DNA from: Caryophanales bacterium UBA3620 | GTDB lineage: Bacteria; Bacillota_I; Bacilli_A; RF39; UBA660 | DNA length: 39,602 nucleotides | Assembly (NCBI GenBank): GCA_002375205.1 | Contig: DFLL01000035.1 | Coordinates: 1-39,602, forward strand | Reading direction: 5' to 3' | Part shown: piece after piece, positions 15,736-23,863 of the stretch | How the letters are laid out: each line of letters begins with the position of its first letter | How positions within the stretch are numbered: the stretch's first letter is position 1 | Made by a program: the position numbers and the translations under genes | Notes under the pieces: generated by a model | What the model saw: only the letters and a program-made list of their open reading frames with translations | The model's database searches: none | Told to the model about the DNA's origin: nothing

Positions 15736-16473
15736 ATGAAAAAATATAATATATATCCATATCATACTGATTTAATAATTGGTAAAAAGAAGATAAAATT
15801 AACTAATAATATAGAAGTAGTAGAGCATTTCCAAAATAATTATACTCATAAAACAATAATATTTAATACCACTAGTAAAAAATTAAAAGATATATTAAAA
15901 AATGAACTAATTAATTTTACTAAAGAAATAAATATTAAACATCTTTTAATTATTGGAATAGGAAATGATAATTATACCTCGGATAGTATTGGGCCAAAAA
16001 CGCTAAAACATATTAAAGTAAATTATGATATAGGAATTAATCCATATATTAAAGTATCAGCATTAGAACCAGGTGCTTATGGAGAAACAGGTATATTAAC
16101 AGAAAAAATAATATCTAGTATTACAAAAGAAATAAAACCAGATCTTATTATCTTAATCGACTCATATATAACTGATAATATTAATTATCTAAATAAAACG
16201 ATAGAAATTAATAATAAAGGTTTATATCCTGGTAGTGGTATAAGTAGTATTAACTCAAAACTAGATAAAGAAAGTATTGGCATTCCAATTCTTGTAATAG
16301 GGGTACCTACCGCTATTGAAGTAAAATTCTCTAATAATAATAAAAACTATAAACCATATCTTTTATCCACAAAAGATGTTGATAAATACATAAATAATAT
16401 TTCTAAGTTAATCGGAGACTCTCTAAATAATTTTATAAACTACTTATCACCGTACCAGGATAATAATGATTAA
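15736..16473 (+). CDS. gpr: Germination protease GPR
   Basis: GPR is the aspartic-type endopeptidase that degrades small acid-soluble spore proteins early in germination. Conserved blocks are GIGNDNYTSDSIGP, VSALEPGAYGETG, LIILIDSYI, PGSGISSINSKLDKESIGIPILVIGVPTAIE. The two catalytic aspartates correspond to D83 and D142. N-terminal YHTDL matches the RTDLA segment near the zymogen cleavage site. The product is 245 residues, about 120 shorter than the Bacillus enzyme, with a trimmed C-terminus and compact prodomain. I start at the ATG at 15736 (AGAAAGGA at 15723-15730), 23 codons inside the longest ORF. Its last 41 bp overlap the convergent spoIID. It indicates a spore-former. Confidence 0.9.
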   Translation: MKKYNIYPYHTDLIIGKKKIKLTNNIEVVEHFQNNYTHKTIIFNTTSKKLKDILKNELINFTKEINIKHLLIIGIGNDNYTSDSIGPKTLKHIKVNYDIGINPYIKVSALEPGAYGETGILTEKIISSITKEIKPDLIILIDSYITDNINYLNKTIEINNKGLYPGSGISSINSKLDKESIGIPILVIGVPTAIEVKFSNNNKNYKPYLLSTKDVDKYINNISKLIGDSLNNFINYLSPYQDNND

Positions 16474-17851
16474 GTATTTGAATGTATGAATAACCATTTT
16501 TAGCCATACCATTGGCCCCATATTGACTCATACCAACACCATGACCATATCCTCTTGTTGTAAAAGTAATACCATCTTCCTTTTTTTCAATATCAAAATC
16601 AGCTGATCTAAGACCAAGAATATTTCTAAAATTAGTACCAGTATAAGTTTTATATCCAACCATAATTGTTTTGACTCTATCTCCATCTGTTTTATCAAGA
16701 ATATTAAATTCAGTATCAATATTTATTTCCATTTCTAATAATAAAGATAATTTATCATATGATAGAGTAGTGCTAACTAAAAAAGAAGGGTTTAAATTAT
16801 CATACTGACTATCTACACTAACCAAATAAGGATAATAATTACCCCAACCATAAATAGAGCTTTCTGTCTTACCATTACTTGTAGAATGATAAACAGCCTC
16901 TATATAACTACCATTATATGTTAAGTACATTCCTTTAGTACTAGAAACAGCATCTTTTACTTTATTATAGTAAGTATTAAAGTTGCTTCCCCACATACCT
17001 CTTAACTGATTAACATCTTTATAGTTCTGTGTACTATTACTATCTGTTAATAATTTACCTTTACTCATAGCCTTTAAAGCATATGTCCTTGCAATAATTG
17101 CTTGTGCTTTTAAAGCTTCGCTATGAAATAAAGCTGGCATTTCCGAAGATACCACTCCCGTAATATATTCTTCTAATTCAATCGTTTCCATTTGCCCATT
17201 AGATCTTTGAATAGTAATATAAGTATTATTATCTACTTCTTCAGGCTCTTCAATAGTATGTTCTTCAATAGGCTGAGTATTAGTATTATCTTCAATAACA
17301 TTTACACCTTGGTTTACACTTTGATTTACATTATTATTTATTACCTCACTAGATATATTATTATCACTATTATTAACAATATTACTAGAAGTAACCTCAT
17401 TATCCATATTCGTACTAGTATCTATCATATTAATAGTAGTACTATCAGTATCATCTTCTGTATTAATAACTTCTGCATTATTAATAATAATATCTTCTAA
17501 ATTAACTTCTGACGGAATGCCAGAAATAATCTCTTGATATCTATCTTTATATGCATACGTATTATATTTATCGCTATTATAATCCTTATTTAAAATAACA
17601 TTACCAAGTATTGAGCCACCTATCACTAAAACAGAAGTGGTACCTGCAAAAGCTATTTTATTATCTTCAATAAACTTTTTAATATATTCCTGAATATTAT
17701 TATATTTATCTTTGAAATTACCTTTAGCAAACTCACTATCCATATCAAAGTATAAAAATAATACTTCTTCATCATTAACTTTTCTTATTTCATAATTAGT
17801 AATCATATTTTCACCAATATTATTTTTTGTAATAATTATCCATTTATTCAT
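16433..17851 (-). CDS. spoIID: SpoIID-family protein with an N-terminal cytosolic module
   Basis: SpoIID is a membrane-anchored lytic transglycosylase that works with SpoIIM and SpoIIP in engulfment. The C-terminal ~255 residues are a SpoIID/LytB domain: TGVVSSEMPALFHSEALKAQ (the Glu of SSEMP, E237, fits the catalytic residue), ARTYAL, the region ending GHGVGMSQYGANGMAKNG and LNHYYPGT. Unusually, one transmembrane helix (66-87) follows ~65 cytosolic residues, and a ~120-residue low-complexity linker rich in N, V, S, T, D and I joins it to the catalytic part. The longest ORF starts at 17851 without a clear ribosome-binding site; Met16 (17806) has GGTGA before it and is a good alternative. The 5' half is duplicated at 21160-21828. 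The 3' end overlaps gpr. Confidence 0.9.
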   Translation of the reverse strand: MNKWIIITKNNIGENMITNYEIRKVNDEEVLFLYFDMDSEFAKGNFKDKYNNIQEYIKKFIEDNKIAFAGTTSVLVIGGSILGNVILNKDYNSDKYNTYAYKDRYQEIISGIPSEVNLEDIIINNAEVINTEDDTDSTTINMIDTSTNMDNEVTSSNIVNNSDNNISSEVINNNVNQSVNQGVNVIEDNTNTQPIEEHTIEEPEEVDNNTYITIQRSNGQMETIELEEYITGVVSSEMPALFHSEALKAQAIIARTYALKAMSKGKLLTDSNSTQNYKDVNQLRGMWGSNFNTYYNKVKDAVSSTKGMYLTYNGSYIEAVYHSTSNGKTESSIYGWGNYYPYLVSVDSQYDNLNPSFLVSTTLSYDKLSLLLEMEINIDTEFNILDKTDGDRVKTIMVGYKTYTGTNFRNILGLRSADFDIEKKEDGITFTTRGYGHGVGMSQYGANGMAKNGYSYIQILNHYYPGTVISSL

Positions 17852-18000
17852 AAAATAATTACTAGATAATTTAATTCTTGAATATTAATAATGCATCCAT
17901 ATTATGAAAAGTAATGTGTTTGTCTGAAGGATTATCAATGCTTGATAAAAGCCTAGGAAAACTAGAAAAAGAAAATAATAAAATGTGCATAATTGTAAAT
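17247..18000. repeat. Segmental duplication, copy A (spoIID 5' half plus upstream DNA)
   Basis: About 750 bp closely similar to 21236-21968 in the same orientation, with starts about 4.0 kb apart. It covers the first ~200 codons of spoIID and ~150 bp of upstream non-coding DNA, which is almost identical in both. Similarity stops within the linker on one side and right at the 24-bp tandem repeat on the other. Boundaries are read by eye. Confidence 0.9.
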
Positions 18001-18044
18001 GCTGCACTTTTCTCTCACATAAATGCTGCACTTTTCTCTCACAT
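17997..18044. repeat. Perfect 24-bp tandem repeat, two units
   Basis: Two identical 24-bp units (17997-18020 and 18021-18044) beginning AAATGCTGCACTTTTC. They lie exactly where the duplicated segment loses similarity. This could be the residue of a mobile-element end or slippage at a recombination joint; I cannot assign it. Confidence 0.85.
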
Positions 18045-18120
18045 CTACTTGTATTATATTATATTTTATGATAGAATTAAAATGTACATTCATTATGTTT
18101 TTTATAATTGGAGAAAATTA

Positions 18121-18827
18121 ATGAGTAATGAATTAATAAAAATCGATAATGAAATAAATAATATTTTTTATAATATTAAAGATTTAGTTATAAATAGTAG
18201 AAATAAAGTATATCAAACTGTAAATACTCAAATGCCTAATTTATATAGGAATATAGGAAAAGAAATTATGGAAATACAATAAGGCGATGAAAGAGCAAGT
18301 TTTGGTGATGCGTACTTGAAAAGTTATCACAAAGATTAACTGATGAATTTGGAAAAGGATTTTCTAAAATAAATCTAGGAAGAAAGAGAAAATCTTATAT
18401 ATGTTTTCCAATTGCAACAACAGTGTTGTCGCAATTAAACTAGTCTCATTATTTAGAACTTGGAAAAGGATTTAGTGATGTTGGAAATCAAGTAAGATTA
18501 ACACTAGAAAAAGACTATTTCTACCCAGATTTAGTTTTCTATAATAGATTTTTAAGATGCTTTGTATTTATTGATTTAAAAATTGGAAAAGTATCACATC
18601 AGGATATATGGCGGATGCAAATGTATGTCAATTATTATGATAGAGAAATTGAACAAGCTGATGAAAATCCAACTGTTGGTATATTGCTATCAACAAATAA
18701 AAATGAAACAGTTGTAAAATATACCTTACCTGAAGATAATAAAACAATATTCTCTTCTGAATATAAATTACATATGCCAACAGAGCAAGAATTAATTAGT
18801 GCTGTCGAAAAAAAAGAAAAATTTTGA
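18121..18827 (+). pseudogene. Decayed YhcG/DUF1016 PDDEXK nuclease gene
   Basis: The N-terminal helical part is recognisable: NELIKIDNEINNIFYNIKDLV...YRNIGKEIME, then after a nonsense codon GDERASFGDAYL, then in a shifted frame LSQRLTDEFGKGFSKINL. The C-terminal nuclease part also is: FYPDLVFYNRFLRCFVFIDLKIGK and RMQMYVNYYDREI with PTVGILLSTNKNE. Lesions are a TAA at 18280, a one-base-type frameshift near 18319-18323, a TAG at 18441 replacing the Trp of the WSHY motif, and loss of well over 100 codons just after it. In the PD-(D/E)xK core the usual Glu-Leu-Lys reads Asp-Leu-Lys. Intact members are ~340-370 residues and associate with mobile and defence regions. Clearly dead. Confidence 0.85.
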
Positions 18828-18893
18828 ATTAAATGAGGGCAATTAACTATAGTGAATTAAAGCTAATCGCTAAATAAAGATTTGGAGGGAAAG

Positions 18894-19358
18894 ATGAATA
18901 AAAGAATTATAGTAACAATTATTGGGGTTTTGATAATTATTGGATTAGCATTGGGAGCTGGAATGAGTCGCTCAGGAGGAAACAAAAGAAAATTAGAGAT
19001 AAAAACAAATAAAGAGACGATTTATGAATTGTTTAACAACTTCCCAGAAAGTAAAAATATATATTATTATTCTGAAAATCTATATAGTGAAAGAAGTATA
19101 GGGCCAGCAATATATCAAATAGATATTTTAGCGGAATTAGAGAAAAATGCATATGAAACTTTTATTAATCAAGCAGAATTTGAAGAATTAGATAAGCCTG
19201 AAATAAAAGTTAATCCAAATAATAAGAACTATAATTGGAAAAAAATAACAAACTATAATATAATAAAATCCAAAAATAATGAAACTGCGTCAATTAAAAG
19301 TATATATTTAGATGAAAATACAAAAACAATTTATGTAATAGCAATTGGTGGAAATTAG
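18894..19358 (+). CDS. Unknown 154-aa protein with N-terminal membrane anchor
   Basis: The start is the ATG at 18894, with GGAGGG just upstream; the TTG at 18882 precedes that site and is rejected. Residues ~4-24 form one hydrophobic helix (RIIVTIIGVLIIIGLALGAG) with no lipobox Cys, so it is either a signal anchor or a signal peptide. The remaining ~125 residues are a polar, Asn- and Lys-rich extracytoplasmic domain with no motif I recognise. It sits directly after the decayed nuclease gene inside the rearranged zone, with no clear promoter of its own. Its function is unknown. Confidence 0.65.
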   Translation: MNKRIIVTIIGVLIIIGLALGAGMSRSGGNKRKLEIKTNKETIYELFNNFPESKNIYYYSENLYSERSIGPAIYQIDILAELEKNAYETFINQAEFEELDKPEIKVNPNNKNYNWKKITNYNIIKSKNNETASIKSIYLDENTKTIYVIAIGGN

Positions 19359-19416
19359 TTATATAAATTAATAGTTTTATTTTCATTAAATGGTATGAGA
19401 GTTTCCATAGTAGGAT

Positions 19417-19656
19417 TTATAAGTTAGAACATTCGTATTCAGTATAACCAAGAGAGAAAGCTTTGCATTTCAAAACTTTATTAACATTTTTAGTTACAAC
19501 GTCTCTGATGTTTAAATTTTTATATTTAGTAATAAAATTATTCAAATGATCTTTTAGAATATCTTTTATCTTAAATCTAACTTTTCTGTCATTAACTAAA
19601 TCTCTATATTCATTAAATAATTCGTCATCTTCAGTAAATATAATATGTTCATTCAT
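19417..19656 (-). pseudogene. Transposase-like zinc-ribbon fragment (IS91/IS801-type N-terminus)
   Basis: A 79-residue ORF reading DILKDHLNNFITKYKN...NKVLKCKAFSLGYTEYECSNL. This resembles the N-terminal zinc-binding region of IS91-family transposases, where a conserved C-[RK]-T/A-x-x-LG-x-x-x-x-C is followed by a CxxC-type pair. Here the frame stops right after ECSNL, losing the next Cys and the whole catalytic part. There is no ribosome-binding site before the ATG. Probably the stub of an insertion sequence; the call rests on one short motif. Confidence 0.5.
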
Positions 19657-20393
19657 ATTTTACATTTAGTAGTGAAGATATTTATTCTTTCTTTGGTAGA
19701 AATATTTCGAGATTACATTGTTTTACAAAAGGAGAGATTACTTCTGACCTAAGAAACAGGTATCAAGGTTACCGAATAAAATTTAAAATTAATGAAAATC
19801 AAATAAAAATGTATGACAAAGGAAATAATCTAAGAATTGAAGTAACAATAAATAATCCAAAAGAATTTAAAGTATTGAAAGAAAAAGAGAAAGTTATTGA
19901 CCATCAAAAAATAGAGACAGTAAATGAATGGGCTCCTATGGGTAAAAGAATATGCAATCTCTATAGATATGTTGAAATCATCAAGAATATAACTAATAGA
20001 TTTGTAGATGCACTACCTGAAATAGATATCAAAAATAAAGTACCTATTTCGGATATAAAAAAGATATCATCATCTATAACAGTTAAAGAGAAGAAATACT
20101 CAGGATTTAACATATTAAATGGAGAAACATTAAAGCTATTCGGAATAATATCAAATGGCAAATATTTAATAAATGGTTATACTAATAAAGATATTAGAAT
20201 TGAATATTATTCTGAAGATAAAATAACTAATAGGGATATTAATAAAATGACTAGGACACTAAAAAAACTAAGAGCACATGGGATAATTAAAAAAGTACCT
20301 AGAAAATCTAAGTACTACATGACAGATAAAGGAAAAACAATAACAAATAGTATATTGGTCTATACTAGAAAAGAATTATTAAATAATCAATAG
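19644..20393 (+). pseudogene. 5'-truncated gene of an uncharacterised MYDK/RIETTINNP-type family
   Basis: The reading frame is open from 19644, and recognisable sequence begins near 19662 without a start codon: FSSEDIYSFFGRN, GEITSDLRNRYQGYRIKFKINENQIKMYDK, LRIEVTINNPKEFKVL, MGKRICNLYRYVEI. I recall this block order (GEV-SDL-RxxGxRIK, NSIKMYDK, LRIETTINNPxEFKV) from a widespread uncharacterised family of ~400 or more residues in metagenomic genomes. The N-terminal ~half is missing, the break being at the transposase-like fragment. The C-terminus (TNRDINKMTRTLKKLRAHGIIKKV...YYMTDKG) looks like a winged helix. An internal ATG at 19809 could give a 194-residue product, but no ribosome-binding site supports it. 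Confidence 0.6.
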
Positions 20394-20588
20394 TATATTA
20401 TACTATTATGAGGTAAGGGGAATTCTACCACTTTTTCTATTGAATCAGATAAAAACTTGTTTTTTGTTTAAGCAATTGGAATGCAATAACATATTTTTAC
20501 ATTTTTTAAAATAATAAACCAAAATTTTTTATAGATATTTTAAAAATATCATTTAAGTGATATACTTATTATAGTAAAGGAGGAAAAT

Positions 20589-21143
20589 ATGGAAGAAACA
20601 ATGATAATAAAAATTATTTTTGGAAGTTTTTTAACTATTGGTTGTTTGGTTTTGTTCTTGTTAGCGTTTAAATCATTTTATAAATATTTAATACAGGAAA
20701 AAAGATGTACAAGTAAAACTAAAGGAATTGTTAAAGGATATACTCTTGGAAGCCGCGGTGGAGAAAATAGTGGTGTGTTTTTACCTGTAATTCGTTATTC
20801 TATAAATGGAAAAGAATATAAGGTAATAGGTCCAGAATATAAATCATATTTAATACGAACTTCCAGTTCTCCATTAACAACAGAAAGTGATATGGAATTT
20901 TCTGAAGATGAAAAACAAAGATTATTAGTTAAGTATAATGTCAATTCAATAATTAGCATACATAAAAATCCGATGGAAAAACTTTATCCAAAAGATTCAG
21001 AAGTTGATGTTTTTTATGATCCAAATAATCCAAAACTTGCTTATGTATTAAGATATTGTAATCGTAAATCAATGTTTTGGCTTATATTTATATGTGGACT
21101 TGCAGTTTTATTAACTGATATTTCAATTTTACTTTTTTTATAA
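20589..21143 (+). CDS. DUF3592-like membrane protein, 184 aa
   Basis: Two transmembrane helices (about residues 5-28 and 160-183) bracket a soluble domain. The architecture and the motifs (IRYSINGKEYKV, then VDVFYDPNNPKLAYV) match DUF3592 proteins, whose function is unknown; related domains occur near polymorphic toxin and envelope genes. AAAGGAGG immediately upstream gives a strong start. TATTAT at 20567-20572 may be the -10, but no good -35 is seen. A 7-bp palindrome with 3-nt spacer (20534-20550) upstream could be an operator. It is convergent with the spoIID paralogue and they share a terminator. Confidence 0.8.
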   Translation: MEETMIIKIIFGSFLTIGCLVLFLLAFKSFYKYLIQEKRCTSKTKGIVKGYTLGSRGGENSGVFLPVIRYSINGKEYKVIGPEYKSYLIRTSSSPLTTESDMEFSEDEKQRLLVKYNVNSIISIHKNPMEKLYPKDSEVDVFYDPNNPKLAYVLRYCNRKSMFWLIFICGLAVLLTDISILLFL

Positions 21144-21148
21144 TATTT

Positions 21149-21188
21149 AAAAAAGACGACTACATGCTAATATCAAAATCGTCTTTTT
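21149..21188. terminator. Shared bidirectional terminator
   Basis: The stem AAAAGACGA/TCGTCTTTT (21151-21159 with 21179-21187), with A and T runs on both sides, lies between convergent genes and covers the end of the minus-strand gene. Confidence 0.75.
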
Positions 21189-21828
21189 CTTTGTCATTAT
21201 TGTTCTCTTTTAAATAAGCATAATTTTCCCTAATATCTTCAATAGTTTTTTCTTCTATAACCTGAGTATTAGTATTATCTTCTATAACATTTACACTTTG
21301 GTTTACATTATTATTTATAACATTACTAGTTACCGTATTATTACTATTATTAATAACATCACTAGAAGTAATATCATTATCTATATCTACACTAACATCT
21401 TCAACATTAGTAACCTCAATATCAACATTGTCTTCAGTAGTATTAACTACTTCATCATTTTTAATAATATCTTCTATATTAACTACCGATGGAATGCTAG
21501 AAATAATCTCTTGATATTTATCTTTATATGCATACGTATTATATTTATCGCTATTATAATCCTTATTTAAAATAATATTACCAAGTATTGAACCACCTAT
21601 GACTAAAACAGCGGTGGTACCTGCAAAAGCTATTTTATTATCTTCAATAAACTTTTTAATATATTCCTGAATATTATTATATTTATCTTTGAAATTACCT
21701 TTAGCAAACTCACAATCAATATCGAAATATAAAAATAATACATCTTCATTATCAACACTTTTTATTTCATAATTAGTAATCATATTTTCACCAATATTAT
21801 TTTTTGTAATAATTATCCATTTATTCAT
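21160..21828 (-). CDS. SpoIID paralogue lacking the catalytic domain (222 aa)
   Basis: This is a second copy of the N-terminal module of the spoIID gene at 16433-17851: the same cytosolic part (FAKGNFKDKYNNIQEYIKKF), the same membrane helix (IAFAGTTAVLVIGGSILGN) and a similar Asn/Val/Asp-rich linker. It then ends with an unrelated charged tail (ENNNDKEKDDFDISM) where the SpoIID/LytB domain should start. The conserved part has substitutions but no stop or frameshift, so it has either been kept or is recent. The alternative start at Met16 (GGTGA upstream) applies here too. It could be a decaying duplicate, or a membrane protein that competes with or regulates SpoIID. Confidence 0.8.
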   Translation of the reverse strand: MNKWIIITKNNIGENMITNYEIKSVDNEDVLFLYFDIDCEFAKGNFKDKYNNIQEYIKKFIEDNKIAFAGTTAVLVIGGSILGNIILNKDYNSDKYNTYAYKDKYQEIISSIPSVVNIEDIIKNDEVVNTTEDNVDIEVTNVEDVSVDIDNDITSSDVINNSNNTVTSNVINNNVNQSVNVIEDNTNTQVIEEKTIEDIRENYAYLKENNNDKEKDDFDISM

Positions 21829-21968
21829 AAAATAATTACTAGATAATTTAATTCTTGAATATTAATAATGCATCCATATTATGAAAAGTAATGTGTTTGT
21901 CTGAAGGATTATCAATGCTTGATAAAAACATAGGAAAACTAGAAAAAAATGTGCATAATTATAAATAC
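21236..21968. repeat. Segmental duplication, copy B
   Basis: Partner of 17247-18000. The ~140 bp upstream of the coding part is nearly identical between copies, and the coding part is diverged mainly in the low-complexity linker. Both copies have the same orientation, so recombination between them could delete the ~4 kb between. Confidence 0.9.
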
Positions 21969-21979
21969 TCCGAAGATTA

Positions 21980-22008
21980 TTGCAATTATACAATAAAAAT
22001 GCTAAAAT
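21980..22008 (+). promoter_or_regulatory. Promoter of the 75-aa gene
   Basis: TTGCAA at 21980-21985, a 17-bp spacer and TAAAAT at 22003-22008, starting just beyond the duplicated segment. Confidence 0.7.
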
Positions 22009-22031
22009 ATATGTATAAGGAGGATATAATT

Positions 22032-22259
22032 ATGGGATATAAAGATCAAGATGGAAATTGGATAGAAGAATTTAGATCTACACTATATGATACTGAAGAA
22101 GAAGCCAAAAAGAAAATTGAAGCTGTTTATCAATTTCATGTTATTGAAAATGGATGGTTGTTGAATGGAAAGCCTAGAGTTGAAAAAAGTGGTAACAAAT
22201 TTGTTGCTGTAATCCCTTTGAAAAAACCAAACGAATTCGATAAACCAAGACAAAGATAA
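22032..22259 (+). CDS. Unknown 75-aa protein
   Basis: A small soluble protein beginning MGYKDQDGNWIEEF, with a charged helix (DTEEEAKKKIEAVY) and a likely beta hairpin (RVEKSGNKFVAVIPLKK). AAGGAGG at 22018-22024 and a good promoter fix this start; the longer in-frame extension to 21891 runs back into the duplicated non-coding DNA and is rejected. No family is recognised. Confidence 0.75.
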   Translation: MGYKDQDGNWIEEFRSTLYDTEEEAKKKIEAVYQFHVIENGWLLNGKPRVEKSGNKFVAVIPLKKPNEFDKPRQR

Positions 22260-22269
22260 AAATTTGAAT

Positions 22270-22296
22270 AGAAGACGTGTGTTGCCTTCTTTTTTA
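22270..22296 (+). terminator. Terminator after the 75-aa gene
   Basis: An imperfect 7-bp stem AGAAGAC/GCCTTCT (one mismatch) is followed by a long T run. Confidence 0.6.
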
Positions 22297-22506
22297 TATA
22301 CTATGGATTTAAATGACTCACTATTTGACAATTATCAGATGAAGATTACGATTATAGGGTAGAAGATATTAATTTAGTTAATAATTTCAAAGTTGAGAAA
22401 GTAATCTTTAATTATGAATCTTATAATGATTTAGAAAAAATATAGTTATAAGAAAACTAGAAAATAATAGAATTGCTGATTTAAATTTTTTTATGGCCTA
22501 AATAAA
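22297..22506. other. Intergenic stretch with a short gene-like remnant
   Basis: There is no complete gene. A 36-codon open stretch at 22335-22445 (plus strand; SDEDYDYRVEDINLVNNFKV...) reads like protein but has no start codon or ribosome-binding site, so it may be a coding remnant. Nothing else is seen before the uraA terminator. Confidence 0.35.
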
Positions 22507-22541
22507 AAAGAACTGAATAATTAACTTTTATTCAGTTCTTT
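22507..22541 (-). terminator. uraA terminator
   Basis: A 13-bp perfect stem (22507-22519 with 22529-22541). On the minus strand it is followed by a T run (A tract at 22504-22509). Confidence 0.8.
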
Positions 22542-22558
22542 AATAAATATAATTGGTA

Positions 22559-23836
22559 TTATTCTCTTTCTTTAATAAATAAATTAAGTAGAATACCCAC
22601 TATTGAAGCAAGACTCATACCCGATATTGTAAGAGAAAAGTCTCCTTTTACTATACTAATAGCCGCCCCTCCTAAACCAAGTACCAACATTGATGAAGCT
22701 ACTATTACATTTTTATTTTTTTCAAAATTCACTTGATTCTTAATTAATACCTTTAAACCATTTACAGCAATAAAACCATATAGAAGTAGGGATACTCCTC
22801 CTAGTACTGCATTAGGTATTGTCTTAGCAATAGCAGTAAATTTACCTAAGAAACCAATTATTATTGATATAACAGCAGCAAGACCTATTACTTTAACCGA
22901 AGCAACTTTAGTCATACCAACTACTGAAGTATTTTCACCATATGTCGTATTAGCAGGTCCTCCAAGAATACCAGCAACTAGAGTAGCAACACCATCTCCC
23001 ATTAAAGTTCTATCTAATCCCGGATCTTTAATTAAATCTTTACCAATAATATTAGATAGAGAAGTATGGTCTCCTATATGTTCACACAAAGTAACAAGAG
23101 CAATAGGAGCAATAGTAATAATACCTGTAAAACTAATGCTATAATCTTTAAAAGGAATAATAAATTTTGGTATACTAAAGAAACTAGCTTTAGATACTTC
23201 ACTAAAATCAATCATACCAAGTATTGCTGCTAGTACATAACCAGATATAATTCCAACTAAGAAAGGTATTATTTTAAAGAAGCCTTTAGCTCTAGTCATC
23301 ACAATAGCGGTAACTAAAAATGACACAAAACCTACTAAAACTACCTTATAATCAATTTCTCCTCCCGATAATCCAAGTTGTGAAATAGCAGATGGTGCTA
23401 AACCTAGTCCAATAATCATAATCATAGGTCCAATAACAATAGGGGGAAGTAGTTTTTCAAGCCATTCTTTACCGACAAATTTAATAATAATAGCAACGAT
23501 AATGTAGATAAGTCCTACACACATTACTCCAGTCATTGTTCCTGATATTCCACCTTTTAAATATGCTGCTGCTATCGGTGTAATAAAAGCAAATGAACTA
23601 CCCAAATAAACGGGTGATTTCTTTTTCGTACACAATATATAAATAAGTGTACCAATTCCTGATGTAACAAGTGCTACAGGAATAGTAAGTACTTCAGTGC
23701 CAGCAGCACTATTAACTAGTATTGGAACAAGTATTGTTGCACCAAACATAGCAAATACATGCTGGAAAGCAAGTACAATCCATTTCCCTATAGGTGGTAC
23801 TTCATTAACATCATAAAGCATTTTTTTCTTTTCCAT
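22559..23836 (-). CDS. uraA: Uracil permease (UraA/PyrP)
   Basis: A 425-residue nucleobase:cation symporter-2 protein that takes up uracil with protons. The N-terminal signature VPPIGKWIVLAFQHVFAMFGATILVPILV is typical of the uracil branch, and the conserved GDGVATLVAGILGGPANTTYGENTSVVGMTKV segment contains the family's substrate-site region. About 14 hydrophobic segments span the chain and the length is normal. AAGGAGG before the ATG (minus strand) supports the start. A promoter, a short upstream ORF and an intrinsic terminator lie between 24037 and 23864, so expression is probably governed by attenuation. In Firmicutes pyrimidine genes this is often done by PyrR, but no PyrR loop was recognised here. 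Confidence 0.95.
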   Translation of the reverse strand: MEKKKMLYDVNEVPPIGKWIVLAFQHVFAMFGATILVPILVNSAAGTEVLTIPVALVTSGIGTLIYILCTKKKSPVYLGSSFAFITPIAAAYLKGGISGTMTGVMCVGLIYIIVAIIIKFVGKEWLEKLLPPIVIGPMIMIIGLGLAPSAISQLGLSGGEIDYKVVLVGFVSFLVTAIVMTRAKGFFKIIPFLVGIISGYVLAAILGMIDFSEVSKASFFSIPKFIIPFKDYSISFTGIITIAPIALVTLCEHIGDHTSLSNIIGKDLIKDPGLDRTLMGDGVATLVAGILGGPANTTYGENTSVVGMTKVASVKVIGLAAVISIIIGFLGKFTAIAKTIPNAVLGGVSLLLYGFIAVNGLKVLIKNQVNFEKNKNVIVASSMLVLGLGGAAISIVKGDFSLTISGMSLASIVGILLNLFIKERE

Positions 23837-23863
23837 TTTATCCTCCTTCTGAGTAAAAAACTA

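Noticed and set aside
17192..17500. Plus-strand ORF antisense to the spoIID linker (102 aa)
   Set aside because: Mirror of a low-complexity AT-rich coding region; a biased Ile/Asn/Tyr composition and no ribosome-binding site. The same shadow appears in the duplicate at 21298.
17997..18044. CRISPR-like repeat
   Set aside because: Only two adjacent 24-bp units with no spacers, and no cas genes in the window.
17914..18282. Plus-strand ORF beginning MCLSEGLSMLDK, also seen at 21891
   Set aside because: No ribosome-binding site; its first codons lie in the duplicated non-coding DNA upstream of spoIID, so their presence in two places reflects the duplication. Only the part from 18121 (YhcG remnant) and from 22032 (75-aa gene) reads as protein.
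22335..22445. Small gene after the 75-aa ORF
   Set aside because: Open and protein-like but has no start codon or ribosome-binding site; at most a remnant.
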